Positions 35,786 to 45,265 of a DNA stretch of 64,000 nucleotides are shown piece after piece. Position 1 is the stretch's first letter. Each line of letters starts with the position of its first letter. The stretch is from JANXQG01 sp963804375. GTDB taxonomy: Bacteria > Planctomycetota > Planctomycetia > Pirellulales > Thermoguttaceae. The stretch spans positions 310,001 through 374,000 of the forward strand of contig CAWDQE010000014.1 in assembly GCA_963804375.1 (NCBI GenBank), written 5' to 3'. The notes under the pieces were generated by a model. It saw only the letters and a program-made list of their open reading frames with translations. It had not been told where the DNA came from and ran no database searches. The position numbers and the translations under genes are program-made.

Positions 35786-35899
35786 TCGGATCGGGTTTTC
35801 GTTCGCAACCGGCCGCTGCCCGAGGGTGCGCCGCTGCTGGGGCACTACGCCGAGGACCTGATCTGAGACGCGGTGGCGAAGGGCTATTTGGCCGAATAA
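35786..35899 (+). pseudogene. Unidentified C-terminal gene fragment with in-frame stop
   Basis: The frame reads DRVFVRNRPLPEGAPLLGHYAEDLI, then TGA, then DAVAKGYLAE and TAA. The uninterrupted protein style before and after the TGA suggests a Trp codon lost by mutation in a former gene end. The family is not recognised. Confidence 0.45.
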
Positions 35900-35909
35900 G
35901 CGTTCGCTA

Positions 35910-36131
35910 CTACTCCACGTCCATGATCTGCTGAATCTCTGGCTTTCCGTATTCGGCCGGCCCGGTCACGACCCGCAGGTTCTCCGCCACCGAGATCTCG
36001 CCGCCGCTGTGGGTGTGGCCGCAGAGGACGAGGATCTGGCATTTCGGGTGCGACTGCGCCGCCTCCAGCAGCACGTCGCCCACGGCCTTGCAGGAGAAGA
36101 AGGGCAGGTAGTCGTCGGGACGACCCTGGCA
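35910..36131 (-). pseudogene. Metallophosphoesterase, C-terminal fragment
   Basis: The last about 73 codons encode LPFFSCKAVGDVLLEAAQSHPKCQ, then LVLCGHTHSGGEI and VVTGPAEYGKPEIQQIMDVE, the metal-binding GHTH motif and end of a calcineurin-like phosphoesterase. All upstream parts are missing. The region joins the 3' end of the nitrilase gene. Confidence 0.75.
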
Positions 36132-36180
36132 GTTGTTGTCCAGCCGTTTACCTTTACCGACCGAGCCTACAGGATTGTCG

Positions 36181-37545
36181 TTACTCGTCCCACCATCGCT
36201 TGGCTTCGCGGGCAATTTCGTCTTCCAGGTGCAGGGGGCTGGTGGCGCGCACGCGGCGGCCGCCGGGGGCCGAGCGCATCGGGCCGCCCCAGTAATGTGG
36301 GCTGGGGTGTTTCGACAGATCCAGGGTGACCATCTGCATCTTCTGGCCGTCGTCGTTCTCAAAGGCCACGATTGAGGTCGGCGCATAGCGGGTGGCATCC
36401 GGACTGCCCTTGTCGGCTTGGTTGCCTCCTCCGTCCCACACGCCACACGGGCTACCGCTGGTGGCGGCAATCACCACGCCGTTGTCGGCCGCCCGCGCGT
36501 GCATAAGCTGCATGTAATAACCGGCCGAGGGGAAAAGGATCACCTCCGCCCCCTTCAAGGCCAGGAGTTTGGCCACCGCCGGGTGCCAGGAGTCGTAGCA
36601 CGTCATGATGCCAACCTTGCCGAAGTCGGTCTTGAACACCGGCAGATTCTCACCGGGTGAGGTCCCGTCGTCCAACTCCGGATCGTACAACATAACCTTG
36701 TCATAGATGCCCACCAGCTTGCCCTCGCGGTCCCACAATGGGGCGGAGTTGTAGATCACGTCGCCCCGCTGCATGCGGATTGAGCCGCAGATGTACATCT
36801 TCCACTGCTGGGCCTTCTGAGCCATGAATTTCATGATGGGGCTGTCGGAGGCGTGGATGCCGCCCTCGAAAAACTCGCCCATCAGGGCCACGTCGCAATG
36901 CTTCGCTCCGGCCGTGTCGAGGAACTTCTCCCACCGCTTGCGGTCGCCACCGCCGGAAGTCACAGCGATCTTGACCGGCCGGGGCTTGATCGGCTCGCAC
37001 TCGGCCAGCGAGACCGCGGAGTACCACACCTTGCCCTGTGGGGCATAGCGGTAGTAGAGGCGGACGTCGCCCTGGCCGCCGGCCTCGAAGCGGCCCTCAC
37101 CCACGGCCCACTGGCCGTCCTTGTGATAGCTGAAGATCCCGTCGTTGTTGCCGACAAATACGGCATGGACTAGATGACGGTTAACGTCCTCAAAGCCCTC
37201 GAACTTGAAACGGACGCGGAACAGATAGGTCTTGCCGACCGTCAGGTTCACCGCGTGGCGGACCCACCCGAAACACTCTTTCCGTCCATTGCCCTCGACC
37301 AACAGCAGGTTCTTACCGTCGTCACCTTTGACGAGCTTATAGGTCGGTGCCAGCACCGGGTTGGGGGCTGATACGTTCCAGCCGGCGGGCAACTTGCCCA
37401 CCTCGCTTTGCGAGAAGTCACCGTTGGCCACGAGGTTTGCCCTCGGTGCCTCGGCGGCGCGGCACTCACCGGCGGACGCGAAGGGTATCGCCAGCACAGT
37501 CACGAGGCATGGGGTACGCACAAAATGGAACAAGTTGGTGATCAT
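36181..37545 (-). CDS. Secreted carbon-nitrogen hydrolase with carbohydrate-binding-like N-terminal domain
   Basis: A 454-residue protein. Signal peptide (residues 1-31), then a jelly-roll-like domain (residues 35-190, starting NLVANGDFSQSEVGKLPAGW, typical of carbohydrate-binding modules), and a nitrilase-superfamily domain. The catalytic triad is visible: Glu in GEFFEGG, Lys in YDKVMLYDPE, and Cys in GIMTCYDSWHP. It hydrolyses an amide or nitrile outside the cytoplasm; the fusion suggests a sugar-linked substrate such as an N-acetylated glycan. Confidence 0.87.
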   Translation of the reverse strand: MITNLFHFVRTPCLVTVLAIPFASAGECRAAEAPRANLVANGDFSQSEVGKLPAGWNVSAPNPVLAPTYKLVKGDDGKNLLLVEGNGRKECFGWVRHAVNLTVGKTYLFRVRFKFEGFEDVNRHLVHAVFVGNNDGIFSYHKDGQWAVGEGRFEAGGQGDVRLYYRYAPQGKVWYSAVSLAECEPIKPRPVKIAVTSGGGDRKRWEKFLDTAGAKHCDVALMGEFFEGGIHASDSPIMKFMAQKAQQWKMYICGSIRMQRGDVIYNSAPLWDREGKLVGIYDKVMLYDPELDDGTSPGENLPVFKTDFGKVGIMTCYDSWHPAVAKLLALKGAEVILFPSAGYYMQLMHARAADNGVVIAATSGSPCGVWDGGGNQADKGSPDATRYAPTSIVAFENDDGQKMQMVTLDLSKHPSPHYWGGPMRSAPGGRRVRATSPLHLEDEIAREAKRWWDE

Positions 37546-37699
37546 CGATAAAATCCTGTGGGGGAAGTGGCATTTGGCAGGCCAGTGCCGGCTGGATTAA
37601 CGCCGGCGAAGCGGTAAGAAGAGAGTGTTTCATTGCGATCTGACTGCCACGGCAGCCGGGTGTGTTCGTGGAGTCTAGCGATTTCCTCGTTTTCTGCGG

Positions 37700-40057
37700 C
37701 TAATCCCGCGTTTTTACCTCGAACAATCCGAAATCCATATCAATAAGGCTGTTGAGATCTAGCCAGTCGGGTCTCCGCAGCCTGCCACCCGACGGCCCGA
37801 TCTCGACCGCCAATACGTTGCGGCCGGGCCGCAGTGCGGCCAGCGCTTCGGGAGCAAGCAAGGCCAGGGAGACGGGCGCGTAGCTCTCGGTCCGGCCCGT
37901 CGTGAGCGTCTTGATGCGGCGCCCGTTCAGCCAGACGGTAAACGTCGCCCAGCCATCGACGCGCAAAGCGGCCCTCTTCGGAAGTGCGTCCAGCGTGAAA
38001 ATGCGGCGGGCGTACAGGTGCGGCGTCGTACACGGGTCCGGGATGCTCTTCAGGGCAAGCGGCACGCCGCTTGCGGCCCAGGCGCCGTCGTCGAATTCCG
38101 CCTGTTCGCCGCGCAACTCCACATGCACCGCGACGGCGCTGCGATCGAGATCGGGCGTCGCGACCAGCCGCTCAATGGACACCGCCGACACCGGTTCCAG
38201 CCAGACGGATTGCCAGATGCCCGAACTGGAGGGAAAGGTCAGTTCGTTACCCGCTCGCGGCAAGTTCTGTTTCCCTTTGGCTTGATCGCCGGCGCCGTTC
38301 GGATCCCAAACCACGAGCATGACGTCCTGGGAACCTTGCGGCTTGACGGCTTCCGTCACGTCGAAGGCGAAGGGTGCATAGCCCCCCTTGTGCTCGCCAA
38401 CCGTCCGCCCGTTGACCTGGATGAGGCAATGCCAGTCGACGGCCTCGAAGTGCAGGATCAGCCGCTGGCCTTGCCAATCGTCGGGGATCTTGACCGTTCT
38501 GTGATACCAGAGGAGCTGGCGCGGCCAGACGAAGCGAGAAACCTTCGACAGCGGCGATTCCGGCACGAAGGGGACGAGGATCGTGCCGTCCCACGTTGCC
38601 GGCGGCACGGGCGTCGCCTTCAGCAGCGGATCGGTTTCCGCGTTGATGGCGCTGGCCGGTTCGGGCAATCCCGTCGGACCGACGATGGCATAATCCCACA
38701 AGCCGTTCAGGTTGAGCCATTTCGGCCGCACCAGGGCGGGACGCGGATACTCCGCCCAGGCGTTCTCCGGCGTCACGTCTTTGGCCCAACGGGTCATGAA
38801 CCGGCCGGCATCGGTGCGCTTGTCGGGCGCGGCGACAGGTGCCCTTGGCGAGGATGCGGCCGCCTCCGTGGCGCGGCGGGAATGGGTGATTTCCCTGATC
38901 AAGGTCACTTCCTCCGGATCAAACGGCGTGCCGTCAACTCGGAAGATGTCGTGAAACCAAACTCTTGGTTCAGGGTAGTTCTCGCCGCGGGCCGGCTGGT
39001 CGAAACCGATCTTTCGTTCGATCTCCGCCATGCTCCAATCGGGACGGGCCACAATTTGTTCCAATCGTTTCTGGGAAGGCCATCCCCATACGGTGCCCGA
39101 CTTGCCGTTGACCAGGCCCCAACTGATCGCTCCAACGTTGTTCTTCTTCAGAATCGGCAGGCATTTCTGGAACGTACCCGCGGGTCGCACCATGTATTCC
39201 GTGCAGACGAGGGGGCGACCCGGGTACGTTTTCTTGAGCGCGGCAATGGTCCTCGCTTGCCCATCCGGGACGAAATTGTAGCAATGATAGGTGACGATGT
39301 CCGAGGCGGATCCCTGGAGATCGCAATAATCCTGGCCGGACCCGGAGACGCAGCCAGTCAAGGGTTGCGAGGGATTCGCCTCCCGGGCCCAAGCCCAGGC
39401 GTCCGTCAGCAAAGACCTCGCATGGGGATCTCGAGGCTCATTGTAAATATCCCACATGACGATGCGGGCGTCCTTGCCATACCGCCGGACAAGATCCTGC
39501 ACGTAACTCTTGAGTCTGGCCTTGTCCCGGTCGGAAATGGTCCTGTCGGCATAGGCGCGCAGCAGTTTCCTGCCGGGGCACTTGAACCAACCGCTGTTAT
39601 GCACACCCGTAATCCTGGGCTGCTGTTTGCCAAGCCGGATGTCGTGATCCCAATGGCAATCGTCGAAAAAGACGATGATGCATCGCATGCCCTTGGACTG
39701 GCAGATGCCGAGAAAGTCGTCGAAGTTTTTCAAGAACCCTTTGCGGACTTCGTCTTGCCAGAGAATGTCATGCAAGAATATGCGCAGGGTGTTGAAGCCC
39801 AGGTCCTTCGCCCAACCAAGTTCCCGCTTGATCGTCTCGGGGTCATACGTTTCCGGCTGGAACATTTCGACCTGGTTGATGGCCGTGCTGGGCAGGAAGT
39901 TGCAGCCCACCATCCAGGGCTGCTGCCGATACCAGTCTTGCGCCTTCGGCACCGTCCACTTGTGTTCTTTTCCCCCGGTTGATGGCTCAGCCGCTCCCAC
40001 AACGACAGACGCCGAGAAAACTGCCGCCAAGAGAACTCTCGTGAAGCAATGTGCCAT
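37700..40057 (-). CDS. Secreted GH5-like glycosidase fused to a GH2 sugar-binding domain
   Basis: A 785-residue protein from ATG 40057, which opens a signal peptide (AHCFTRVLLAAVFSASVVVG). Residues 30-400 form a TIM barrel with MWDIYNEPRDPH (acid/base Glu) and LVCTEYMVRP (nucleophile Glu), typical of GH5-like clan A enzymes. Residues 450-650 match the GH2 N-terminal jelly-roll (PALVRPKWLNLNGLWDYAIV, LWYHRTVKIPDDW, WHCLIQVNGRTVGEHKGGY, SSGIWQSVWLEPVS). The GH2 catalytic barrel is missing; a further beta-sandwich ends the protein. It either evolved or arose by deletion. Confidence 0.88.
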   Translation of the reverse strand: MAHCFTRVLLAAVFSASVVVGAAEPSTGGKEHKWTVPKAQDWYRQQPWMVGCNFLPSTAINQVEMFQPETYDPETIKRELGWAKDLGFNTLRIFLHDILWQDEVRKGFLKNFDDFLGICQSKGMRCIIVFFDDCHWDHDIRLGKQQPRITGVHNSGWFKCPGRKLLRAYADRTISDRDKARLKSYVQDLVRRYGKDARIVMWDIYNEPRDPHARSLLTDAWAWAREANPSQPLTGCVSGSGQDYCDLQGSASDIVTYHCYNFVPDGQARTIAALKKTYPGRPLVCTEYMVRPAGTFQKCLPILKKNNVGAISWGLVNGKSGTVWGWPSQKRLEQIVARPDWSMAEIERKIGFDQPARGENYPEPRVWFHDIFRVDGTPFDPEEVTLIREITHSRRATEAAASSPRAPVAAPDKRTDAGRFMTRWAKDVTPENAWAEYPRPALVRPKWLNLNGLWDYAIVGPTGLPEPASAINAETDPLLKATPVPPATWDGTILVPFVPESPLSKVSRFVWPRQLLWYHRTVKIPDDWQGQRLILHFEAVDWHCLIQVNGRTVGEHKGGYAPFAFDVTEAVKPQGSQDVMLVVWDPNGAGDQAKGKQNLPRAGNELTFPSSSGIWQSVWLEPVSAVSIERLVATPDLDRSAVAVHVELRGEQAEFDDGAWAASGVPLALKSIPDPCTTPHLYARRIFTLDALPKRAALRVDGWATFTVWLNGRRIKTLTTGRTESYAPVSLALLAPEALAALRPGRNVLAVEIGPSGGRLRRPDWLDLNSLIDMDFGLFEVKTRD

Positions 40058-40070
40058 GATCTCCGCCTTT

Positions 40071-40922
40071 CTACCGTGGAACCGAATTCTTTGCCGCCTC
40101 GTGGGTCGCGAGTATCGCCTTTGCAAAGCGCTCGCCCAGCGCGATCTGGCCGGCGGTGTCGTAATGCACGTCGCCCTTGTTCAGGCTCAAATCCTTGGTC
40201 TCGACTATTCCCACGTTGAGAACGGTCTTTGCCACCTGGCGCTGGCCCTCGCGCAGGACTTGGGCGAATGTCCAGGGCTTGGCCTCCGAAATCAGACCGA
40301 TGACCAGCGGCATCTTGGGGGCCTTAAGGTCCTCGCGGACCTTGGTGATGAAGCGGGCGAGGCGCTTCTCGTAGGCCTGGGCGGAAGCCTTGCCCATCGC
40401 GTCCGACTCACCCTGCATCCAGAGCATGCCTGCCAGTTCCGGCTTATCCTTGGGATCTATCGACTTCAGCGCCGCCTTGACGGAATCGAGGAACTTGTTG
40501 TAGAAGAGTCCCGGGGCCTTGCCTTCTTCGCCCGCGCTCCACTGGTCAGCAAGGCTGCTCGCCCCGGCGGCGACCTTGATCAGGGCCATCTTTTGGCCGG
40601 GCATGGCCTGCGACATCGCGTATCCGAACGAAACCTCGGGCCCCATCCCGGCCCCGAAACCGGGTTTCAGCTCCTGCCACGGCTGGCCCGCCGGCTGGTA
40701 CAGGTTGTGCCAGTAAATGCGGACCGCGGGCTGCGGCTTGTCCAACGGCGGCTTGATGCCGTCGATGGAGCAATGGCCCACCATGTTCGACTGGCCGGCG
40801 AGGATGAAGACCTTGACGGTCTTCGCCACGGCCGCGGCCTCCGCGGCCGCAGAGGTCGTGGCGGTCGCCGGCAACGCGGCGATCGCTGCCGCGAATGCGA
40901 TGAACCATGCTTGCTGCTTCAC
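40071..40922 (-). CDS. Secreted SASA-type carbohydrate acetylesterase, copy 1
   Basis: A 283-residue protein of the sialate O-acetylesterase (SGNH-like) family. The start is GTG 40922, aligned with the paralogue. Signal peptide, then FILAGQSNMVGH with the nucleophile Ser, GYAMSQAMPGQKMALIKVAAGASSL, MLWMQGESDAM and DVHYDTAGQIALGERFA with the terminal His. It removes acetyl groups from glycans. It ends 13 bp before the GH5-GH2 gene, and the two are probably in one operon. Confidence 0.88.
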   Translation of the reverse strand: MKQQAWFIAFAAAIAALPATATTSAAAEAAAVAKTVKVFILAGQSNMVGHCSIDGIKPPLDKPQPAVRIYWHNLYQPAGQPWQELKPGFGAGMGPEVSFGYAMSQAMPGQKMALIKVAAGASSLADQWSAGEEGKAPGLFYNKFLDSVKAALKSIDPKDKPELAGMLWMQGESDAMGKASAQAYEKRLARFITKVREDLKAPKMPLVIGLISEAKPWTFAQVLREGQRQVAKTVLNVGIVETKDLSLNKGDVHYDTAGQIALGERFAKAILATHEAAKNSVPR

Positions 40923-41019
40923 GATCGATACTCCTTGGGAATGGGGTGGGGCGGAAAGAGATCCTAGCAGCTCGTGTCTATTCAACGGTGCATGGCTTTT
41001 GTGCCCTTTTATCGTGTTT

Positions 41020-42099
41020 TCACTTGCCCTGCCCCTCCATCAACTCCAGCATCGCCTCGCCCATGGCTTTACCGATGCGGTTCAACCAGATCGCGCTGCC
41101 GTAATAGTGGTACCCCCCGTTCGATCCGACCTTCTTCCACTCTTCGACGTGCTTCTGCCAGCCGTCGCACAGGCGTTCTGCCTCCTTGTCCACCAGGACG
41201 TCTGTGCGGAACGCCTTCACGTAGCCCTTGAATTCCGGCACGTCGTTCATCGACATCTGCGCCTCGCGGACCGTCAGCATCGCGCCGCCGGCAGGCTTCG
41301 AGCCGTTCTGCCCCATCGCGGCAATCACGAACGGTAGGTTCGGCACGCCGAGATCCTTGCGCACGTCCTCGATGAAGTGCTTCATGTTCGACGCGTATTC
41401 TTTCTCGGCGCCGCCGTACATGTCATTCCAGCCCTGGAACCAGACGAACCCGGCCAATTCGAGCTTCTTGCCCTTCAACGCAGGAAACATCGTCTCGTAA
41501 TTGTCGAACGTCTCTTTCACCTCAGCCAGCATGTTGCGGTACGACAAACCGTACGGCTTCTTGATGTCGTCCATCGTCGGCAGCGGGTTGTTGCGTTTGT
41601 TCTTCTGGTTTGTCTGCTTGACCTGCTTTTGCCTGTTCTGTAGTTCCGCCTGGAGCTTTTCCTCGCTGGGGTATCCCGCCGACGGCGAGCGGAACAATTG
41701 GTAGAGCGAATGGCCACCCCATGCCGCCTTGATCAGCAGCACCGGTTCGTGGAAGTGGTCGCCCATCACCGTGCCGAACTCCAGTTCGACACCGGTACAG
41801 CCGGGCGATCCGTAGCCGATCGTCAACGGGCCCTTGCGATTGAGGTACTTGATGAACACGTTGTCGCGGACGATCCACTTGCCGTCTTTGCGGAGGTGCT
41901 TGAACAGGTCTTTGGTCTCGGGTGCCTCGGCCTGGTACTCCAGTAGGCTATTCGCCGCCTTGCCTTCCATGTTCGACTGGCCGGCGAGGATGAAGACCTT
42001 GACGGTCTTTGTGGCATCCGCAGCCCGCACGGCCGTGGTGGTCGCCAGCGATGCGGTGATCGCTGCTCCAAGTGCGATGAACAATGCTTGTTTTTTCAT
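41020..42099 (-). CDS. Secreted SASA-type carbohydrate acetylesterase, copy 2
   Basis: A 359-residue paralogue with signal peptide (KKQALFIALGAAITASLATT), FILAGQSNMEGKAA (Ser), LLIKAAWGGHSLYQLFR, FVWFQGWNDMYGG and a C-terminal HYYGSAIWLNRIGKAMGEA His block. Compared with copy 1 it has an extra Lys/Gln-rich loop near residues 155-190. It probably acts on the same glycan class. It is the first gene of a set with copy 1 and the GH5-GH2 gene. Confidence 0.88.
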   Translation of the reverse strand: MKKQALFIALGAAITASLATTTAVRAADATKTVKVFILAGQSNMEGKAANSLLEYQAEAPETKDLFKHLRKDGKWIVRDNVFIKYLNRKGPLTIGYGSPGCTGVELEFGTVMGDHFHEPVLLIKAAWGGHSLYQLFRSPSAGYPSEEKLQAELQNRQKQVKQTNQKNKRNNPLPTMDDIKKPYGLSYRNMLAEVKETFDNYETMFPALKGKKLELAGFVWFQGWNDMYGGAEKEYASNMKHFIEDVRKDLGVPNLPFVIAAMGQNGSKPAGGAMLTVREAQMSMNDVPEFKGYVKAFRTDVLVDKEAERLCDGWQKHVEEWKKVGSNGGYHYYGSAIWLNRIGKAMGEAMLELMEGQGK

Positions 42100-42399
42100 G
42101 ATCGTTAATCCTTAAGAACGAGACTTTTCTAGCTAGTTTCCCCAAGGTGAGGCGACAAGGACCAGTTTCGTTTCCGAACTGAGCGGCGTCAAGTGGCTCG
42201 ATGGATCGGTTAAGGCCCGCTGGTGCGCAGCAACGGCCGGACGGTTTCTGGGCCGGCTTGTCTGGAGATCGCGCCTCTGGCTTGGGCCGGGCGCGTCGGC
42301 AAGACCAGCAAGCCCACTTGAATGGCCGCGAGGAATGACAGATGGGCCCGGTTGCTGGGCCAGAAGGTGTCGGGTGGGAGGGCAATCTCGGAATGGGTT

Positions 42400-42530
42400 T
42401 GCGGGGAAATCAGGCGGGAGTGTCAAATTGCCTGCCGGTCAAGAAAAACGATGGTTTCCTGACTTTTTGAAGCCGGCCGCGCCTTTTCGCTGCGGAGTGG
42501 GTGCCCGCCGCAGGAAAGACGGCCAACCGC
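42400..42530 (+). repeat. Repeat family E, copy 1, in a 585-bp gene-free gap (42100-42684)
   Basis: Contains GTCAAGAAAAACG...GGTTTCCTGACTTTTT, a hairpin followed by a T-run, then GCCGGCC and CTTTTCGCTGCGG. It is similar to the E parts at 43360-43460 and, reversed, 48985-49085. The rest of the gap (upstream spacer of SASA copy 2 and 42540-42684) shows nothing recognisable. Confidence 0.72.
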
Positions 42531-42684
42531 GGTTCTGAGAGTAGGGCGGTTTGCCAGGACAATCGTAATACACCGCCCATCAGGGCCCCTACCGGTTGCT
42601 CGATGTTCTAGGACGGCCGCCGCACCATCCGCTATGCGTGAATTCCTATAAGGCGATAGCGGTTTATCACCATCGCTTTGCCAG

Positions 42685-43176
42685 TCACGGGCTCTGCTCA
42701 TCCAAGACAGACCTGTGAAAGCCTAATGTGGCTATGATGATGTTATTGCAGATCGCTATTTGGTCGTTCTTGTGGCAGGTGATGTGATGTACCGCCGTTG
42801 AACTGCGGTCTTCGCCGTCGAATCTCTCTTCCAAATCGAGCCCAACGGTTGGCGTTCCGTTATGGCAAACGGGGACCTTTCGCGGTACCTGAATACGCAA
42901 CCGCACTTGTGCGTCCGAGAGATCGACGATTTCGCCTGTTCGCGGCTGTGTTTGTGGCCATGCCCTACTCATGTGGGCGGCACCGGCGGTACCCGGTCGC
43001 TTGGCGCGCAATTCGCCCCGGCAGATGGGAACGTATGTCGGTGCTTGAAAACCAAGCTGTACTGTCGCACCGAAGATGCGCTGGCCGTCGCCGCTGTCAC
43101 ATATCTCCTCCACGGTCAGCGTGATTTCGTCTCCGACAAACACGCTTTGGAGCTTACTCCGGCCAAGCACAAGCAT
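42685..43176 (-). CDS. Divergent CsrA-like RNA-binding regulator with partial second domain
   Basis: A 163-residue protein. Residues 1-58 follow CsrA (MLVL.R......FVGDEITLTV.EI...VQLGFQAPTYVPICRGEL), with an insertion between the first and second strands. Residues of about 85-105 (DLSDAQVRLRIQVPRKVPVC) repeat the second half of CsrA, including the APR.VP-type RNA-binding edge. Canonical CsrA is about 60 residues, so this is an elongated, perhaps internally duplicated form. The C-terminal 45 residues look random and may be run-on. Confidence 0.72.
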   Translation of the reverse strand: MLVLGRSKLQSVFVGDEITLTVEEICDSGDGQRIFGATVQLGFQAPTYVPICRGELRAKRPGTAGAAHMSRAWPQTQPRTGEIVDLSDAQVRLRIQVPRKVPVCHNGTPTVGLDLEERFDGEDRSSTAVHHITCHKNDQIAICNNIIIATLGFHRSVLDEQSP

Positions 43177-43359
43177 GAGGAACCTCCGCTATCACTAAAT
43201 GTGCGTTTCTTAGAACACCCGTAACCCACCGTTCCCCTCAATATAGCGGCCTGCCGATGCAGTTCAAGAATCCTTCGTATTTTGGATAAGTGGGAATTGT
43301 GCTCCGGTTTACGGCGGCGGATCTCAAGGCAGCTGCATAGCGGGATTATGCAGGGTCAT

Positions 43360-43608
43360 CTGACTGCCTTGGCTGCAACGTCAGACGGGAATCAAACCGC
43401 CCGGCGGTCAAGAAAAACCAGAGGTTTCTTGACTTTTTTACGCCGGCCATGCCGCTTCGCTGCGTCGGTTAGGGTGACGAATGTCGCTAGCTTAAGGAGG
43501 CCGACTACAAGGGGCGGTAGCTGAGTCTATGCCCTATCGTAATCGGTTGTATCCTAGAACCCGGTTCCACGCTTAAGCTAGTGCCATTCGTTAGGGTGAC
43601 CGACGCAG
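43360..43608 (+). repeat. Composite repeat E+D, copy 1, in a 640-bp gene-free gap
   Basis: E part 43360-43459 (hairpin GTCAAGAAAAACC..GGTTTCTTGAC plus T-run). D part 43460-43608: arms begin CTGCGTCGG and end CCGACGCAG, with inner CTAGCTTAAG / CTTAAGCTAG palindromes. The same composite, inverted, lies at 48832-49085. No gene is recognised between 43177 and 43816. Confidence 0.83.
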
Positions 43609-43816
43609 GATACGAAACCTATCTCGCCGACAGCCTGTAAGGTTCCGACGTCGGTCTTGCGTTTCATGGGTAGTGTTCCTTGTGAACTCATGGTCGGCGG
43701 AAGTTTATCGGCGGAATCTCGCGATGCCCTTGATTCCACACTGCTTCCGCATAGAATACTTAGCCCGCAATATTCAAACCATTTTCAAACACCTTGTAGT
43801 CCGTTCGAAGAAAGCC

Positions 43817-45265
43817 ATGACGCTCGAAATCGCCCGAAAAACACTGAAGGCCAACCTGAAAAAAATCGCCGACAAGGACGTTCCCTATCTCTATGTGGAC
43901 AAGGCATCGGACGGCAAGCCCGCCCTGCTCGTAGGTGAGGCGGGCAAGGCCCTCCCCGGACCGGTTGCAGCCGCCGTCCGTAAGTCGGCCCAAGGTGTCC
44001 TCTCGGGCTTTGTGAGCAAGGGTGAAGAAGGGCTGGCTTTCCGCGTGCGGACGGGCCAGTTCAGCGGGGGCACGGCAACCGCCCTGCGCAAATTAATCCA
44101 GACGGAAGCGTCGGACGTAAAGCTCTCCAAGGAGTTGATTTCCGCCGAGGTAAGAACTTCCAACGAAGAGGAGGAGACCCAGGCGCTTCGTGGGGCGGCC
44201 CAGATGATGGAAGACGCGGAAGAGGAGAACCGATTGCGCGATTGGCACAAGCGGCTAGTGACGTACGATGCCGGCTTCAAGGCTTCCGTGGAAGCCCTCA
44301 AGAAGGTCATCGTCAGTCTGGGTAAGACGCAGCTCAAAGGTTTTGGCGAGCTTATGAAGCGGATGAAGGAGATGGACACTGACCGAAAGAAGCTAAACGA
44401 CGAGAAGCCGGACGATGTCGCGGCGACCGCCCTGGAGAAGGCAGCCGCCGAAGTCAAAGTTCAGGTGGAGATGGCCCAGGAAGTCGCCGAGAATATCTTG
44501 GGGCTTGACCTTGACATGCTTGCCAACGAACGATCGAAGGCTTTCAAGCCCGCCGTCGACGGGTGGAAAACGCTCGGCGAACTGATTAACAAGAGTCCGT
44601 TCAACATCGATGCCATTAACGCGTGTGTCGGCCAGTTGGATGCCATTGGGGAGCTCGTCACGCGGTCCAACACCCTGCGTCGCCGCGTGAATTGGCTCGA
44701 AACCCAGCTTGGTAACTCCGCCTACGATAGCCGCAACGAGCCGTTGCAGAAATTCGCGCTGGGCGTCGTGGAAAAGATCGCCTCTTTCCGAGAAAAGGTG
44801 GGCGAACAGACGCTCAAAGATGAGCCCCTCACATTGCTCGAAACGGGCATCGCGAATCAGATCAAGAAGCTCGCCGAGTTGAAGCCGACCGTCAAGGTTG
44901 AGAAGGATGACGCGCCGGCCTACACTGAGGCCGGCGGCGGAAAGCTAACCTATCAGGGCAACACCTATATCAGTATCCATGAGGGCGTGTACGGGTGCAT
45001 CAAGCCCGGAATCTGCCCCAACACCGAAGTATTCAATGCCTACGAACAGGCCCTGGTCAACGGTGTCATTGCCACCTTTGGCACCGGCGCCGCGGGGGTC
45101 AAAAAGAAAGGAAGCTCTTGGGAGATCAAGGTCCGGCGAGACCGCTGCGAGGCCCTTGGCCTGGGCACTTCGGCACGCATCGATGGAAAAGTCACCGCGG
45201 TTCCCAAGATCGGCGGCGGCACTCTGAAATTCGTGCTCTTTGACACTTTCTTTGATGCCCATTGA
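43817..45265 (+). CDS. Unknown 482-residue helical protein with distinct C-terminal domain
   Basis: Start at ATG 43817 (MTLEIARKTLKANLKK). No signal peptide. Residues 20-100 form a compact start domain (VPYLYVDKASDGKPALLVGEAGKALPGPV, EEGLAFRVRTGQF). The middle (110-380) is a long charged helical region, probably coiled coil. The final about 110 residues change style: GGKLTYQGNTYISIHEGVYG, CIKPGICPNTEVFNAYEQAL, FGTGAAGVKKKGSSWEIKVR, like an independent domain. The layout (delivery-type helical body with a swapped tip) would fit a polymorphic toxin or secreted effector, but nothing proves it. It lies alone in the island. Confidence 0.7.
   Translation: MTLEIARKTLKANLKKIADKDVPYLYVDKASDGKPALLVGEAGKALPGPVAAAVRKSAQGVLSGFVSKGEEGLAFRVRTGQFSGGTATALRKLIQTEASDVKLSKELISAEVRTSNEEEETQALRGAAQMMEDAEEENRLRDWHKRLVTYDAGFKASVEALKKVIVSLGKTQLKGFGELMKRMKEMDTDRKKLNDEKPDDVAATALEKAAAEVKVQVEMAQEVAENILGLDLDMLANERSKAFKPAVDGWKTLGELINKSPFNIDAINACVGQLDAIGELVTRSNTLRRRVNWLETQLGNSAYDSRNEPLQKFALGVVEKIASFREKVGEQTLKDEPLTLLETGIANQIKKLAELKPTVKVEKDDAPAYTEAGGGKLTYQGNTYISIHEGVYGCIKPGICPNTEVFNAYEQALVNGVIATFGTGAAGVKKKGSSWEIKVRRDRCEALGLGTSARIDGKVTAVPKIGGGTLKFVLFDTFFDAH

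Noticed and set aside
42430..42470. E repeat hairpin with T-run as a dedicated terminator
   Set aside because: The same sequence is dispersed with other parts at three places, one of them not after a gene end, so it is listed as a repeat.
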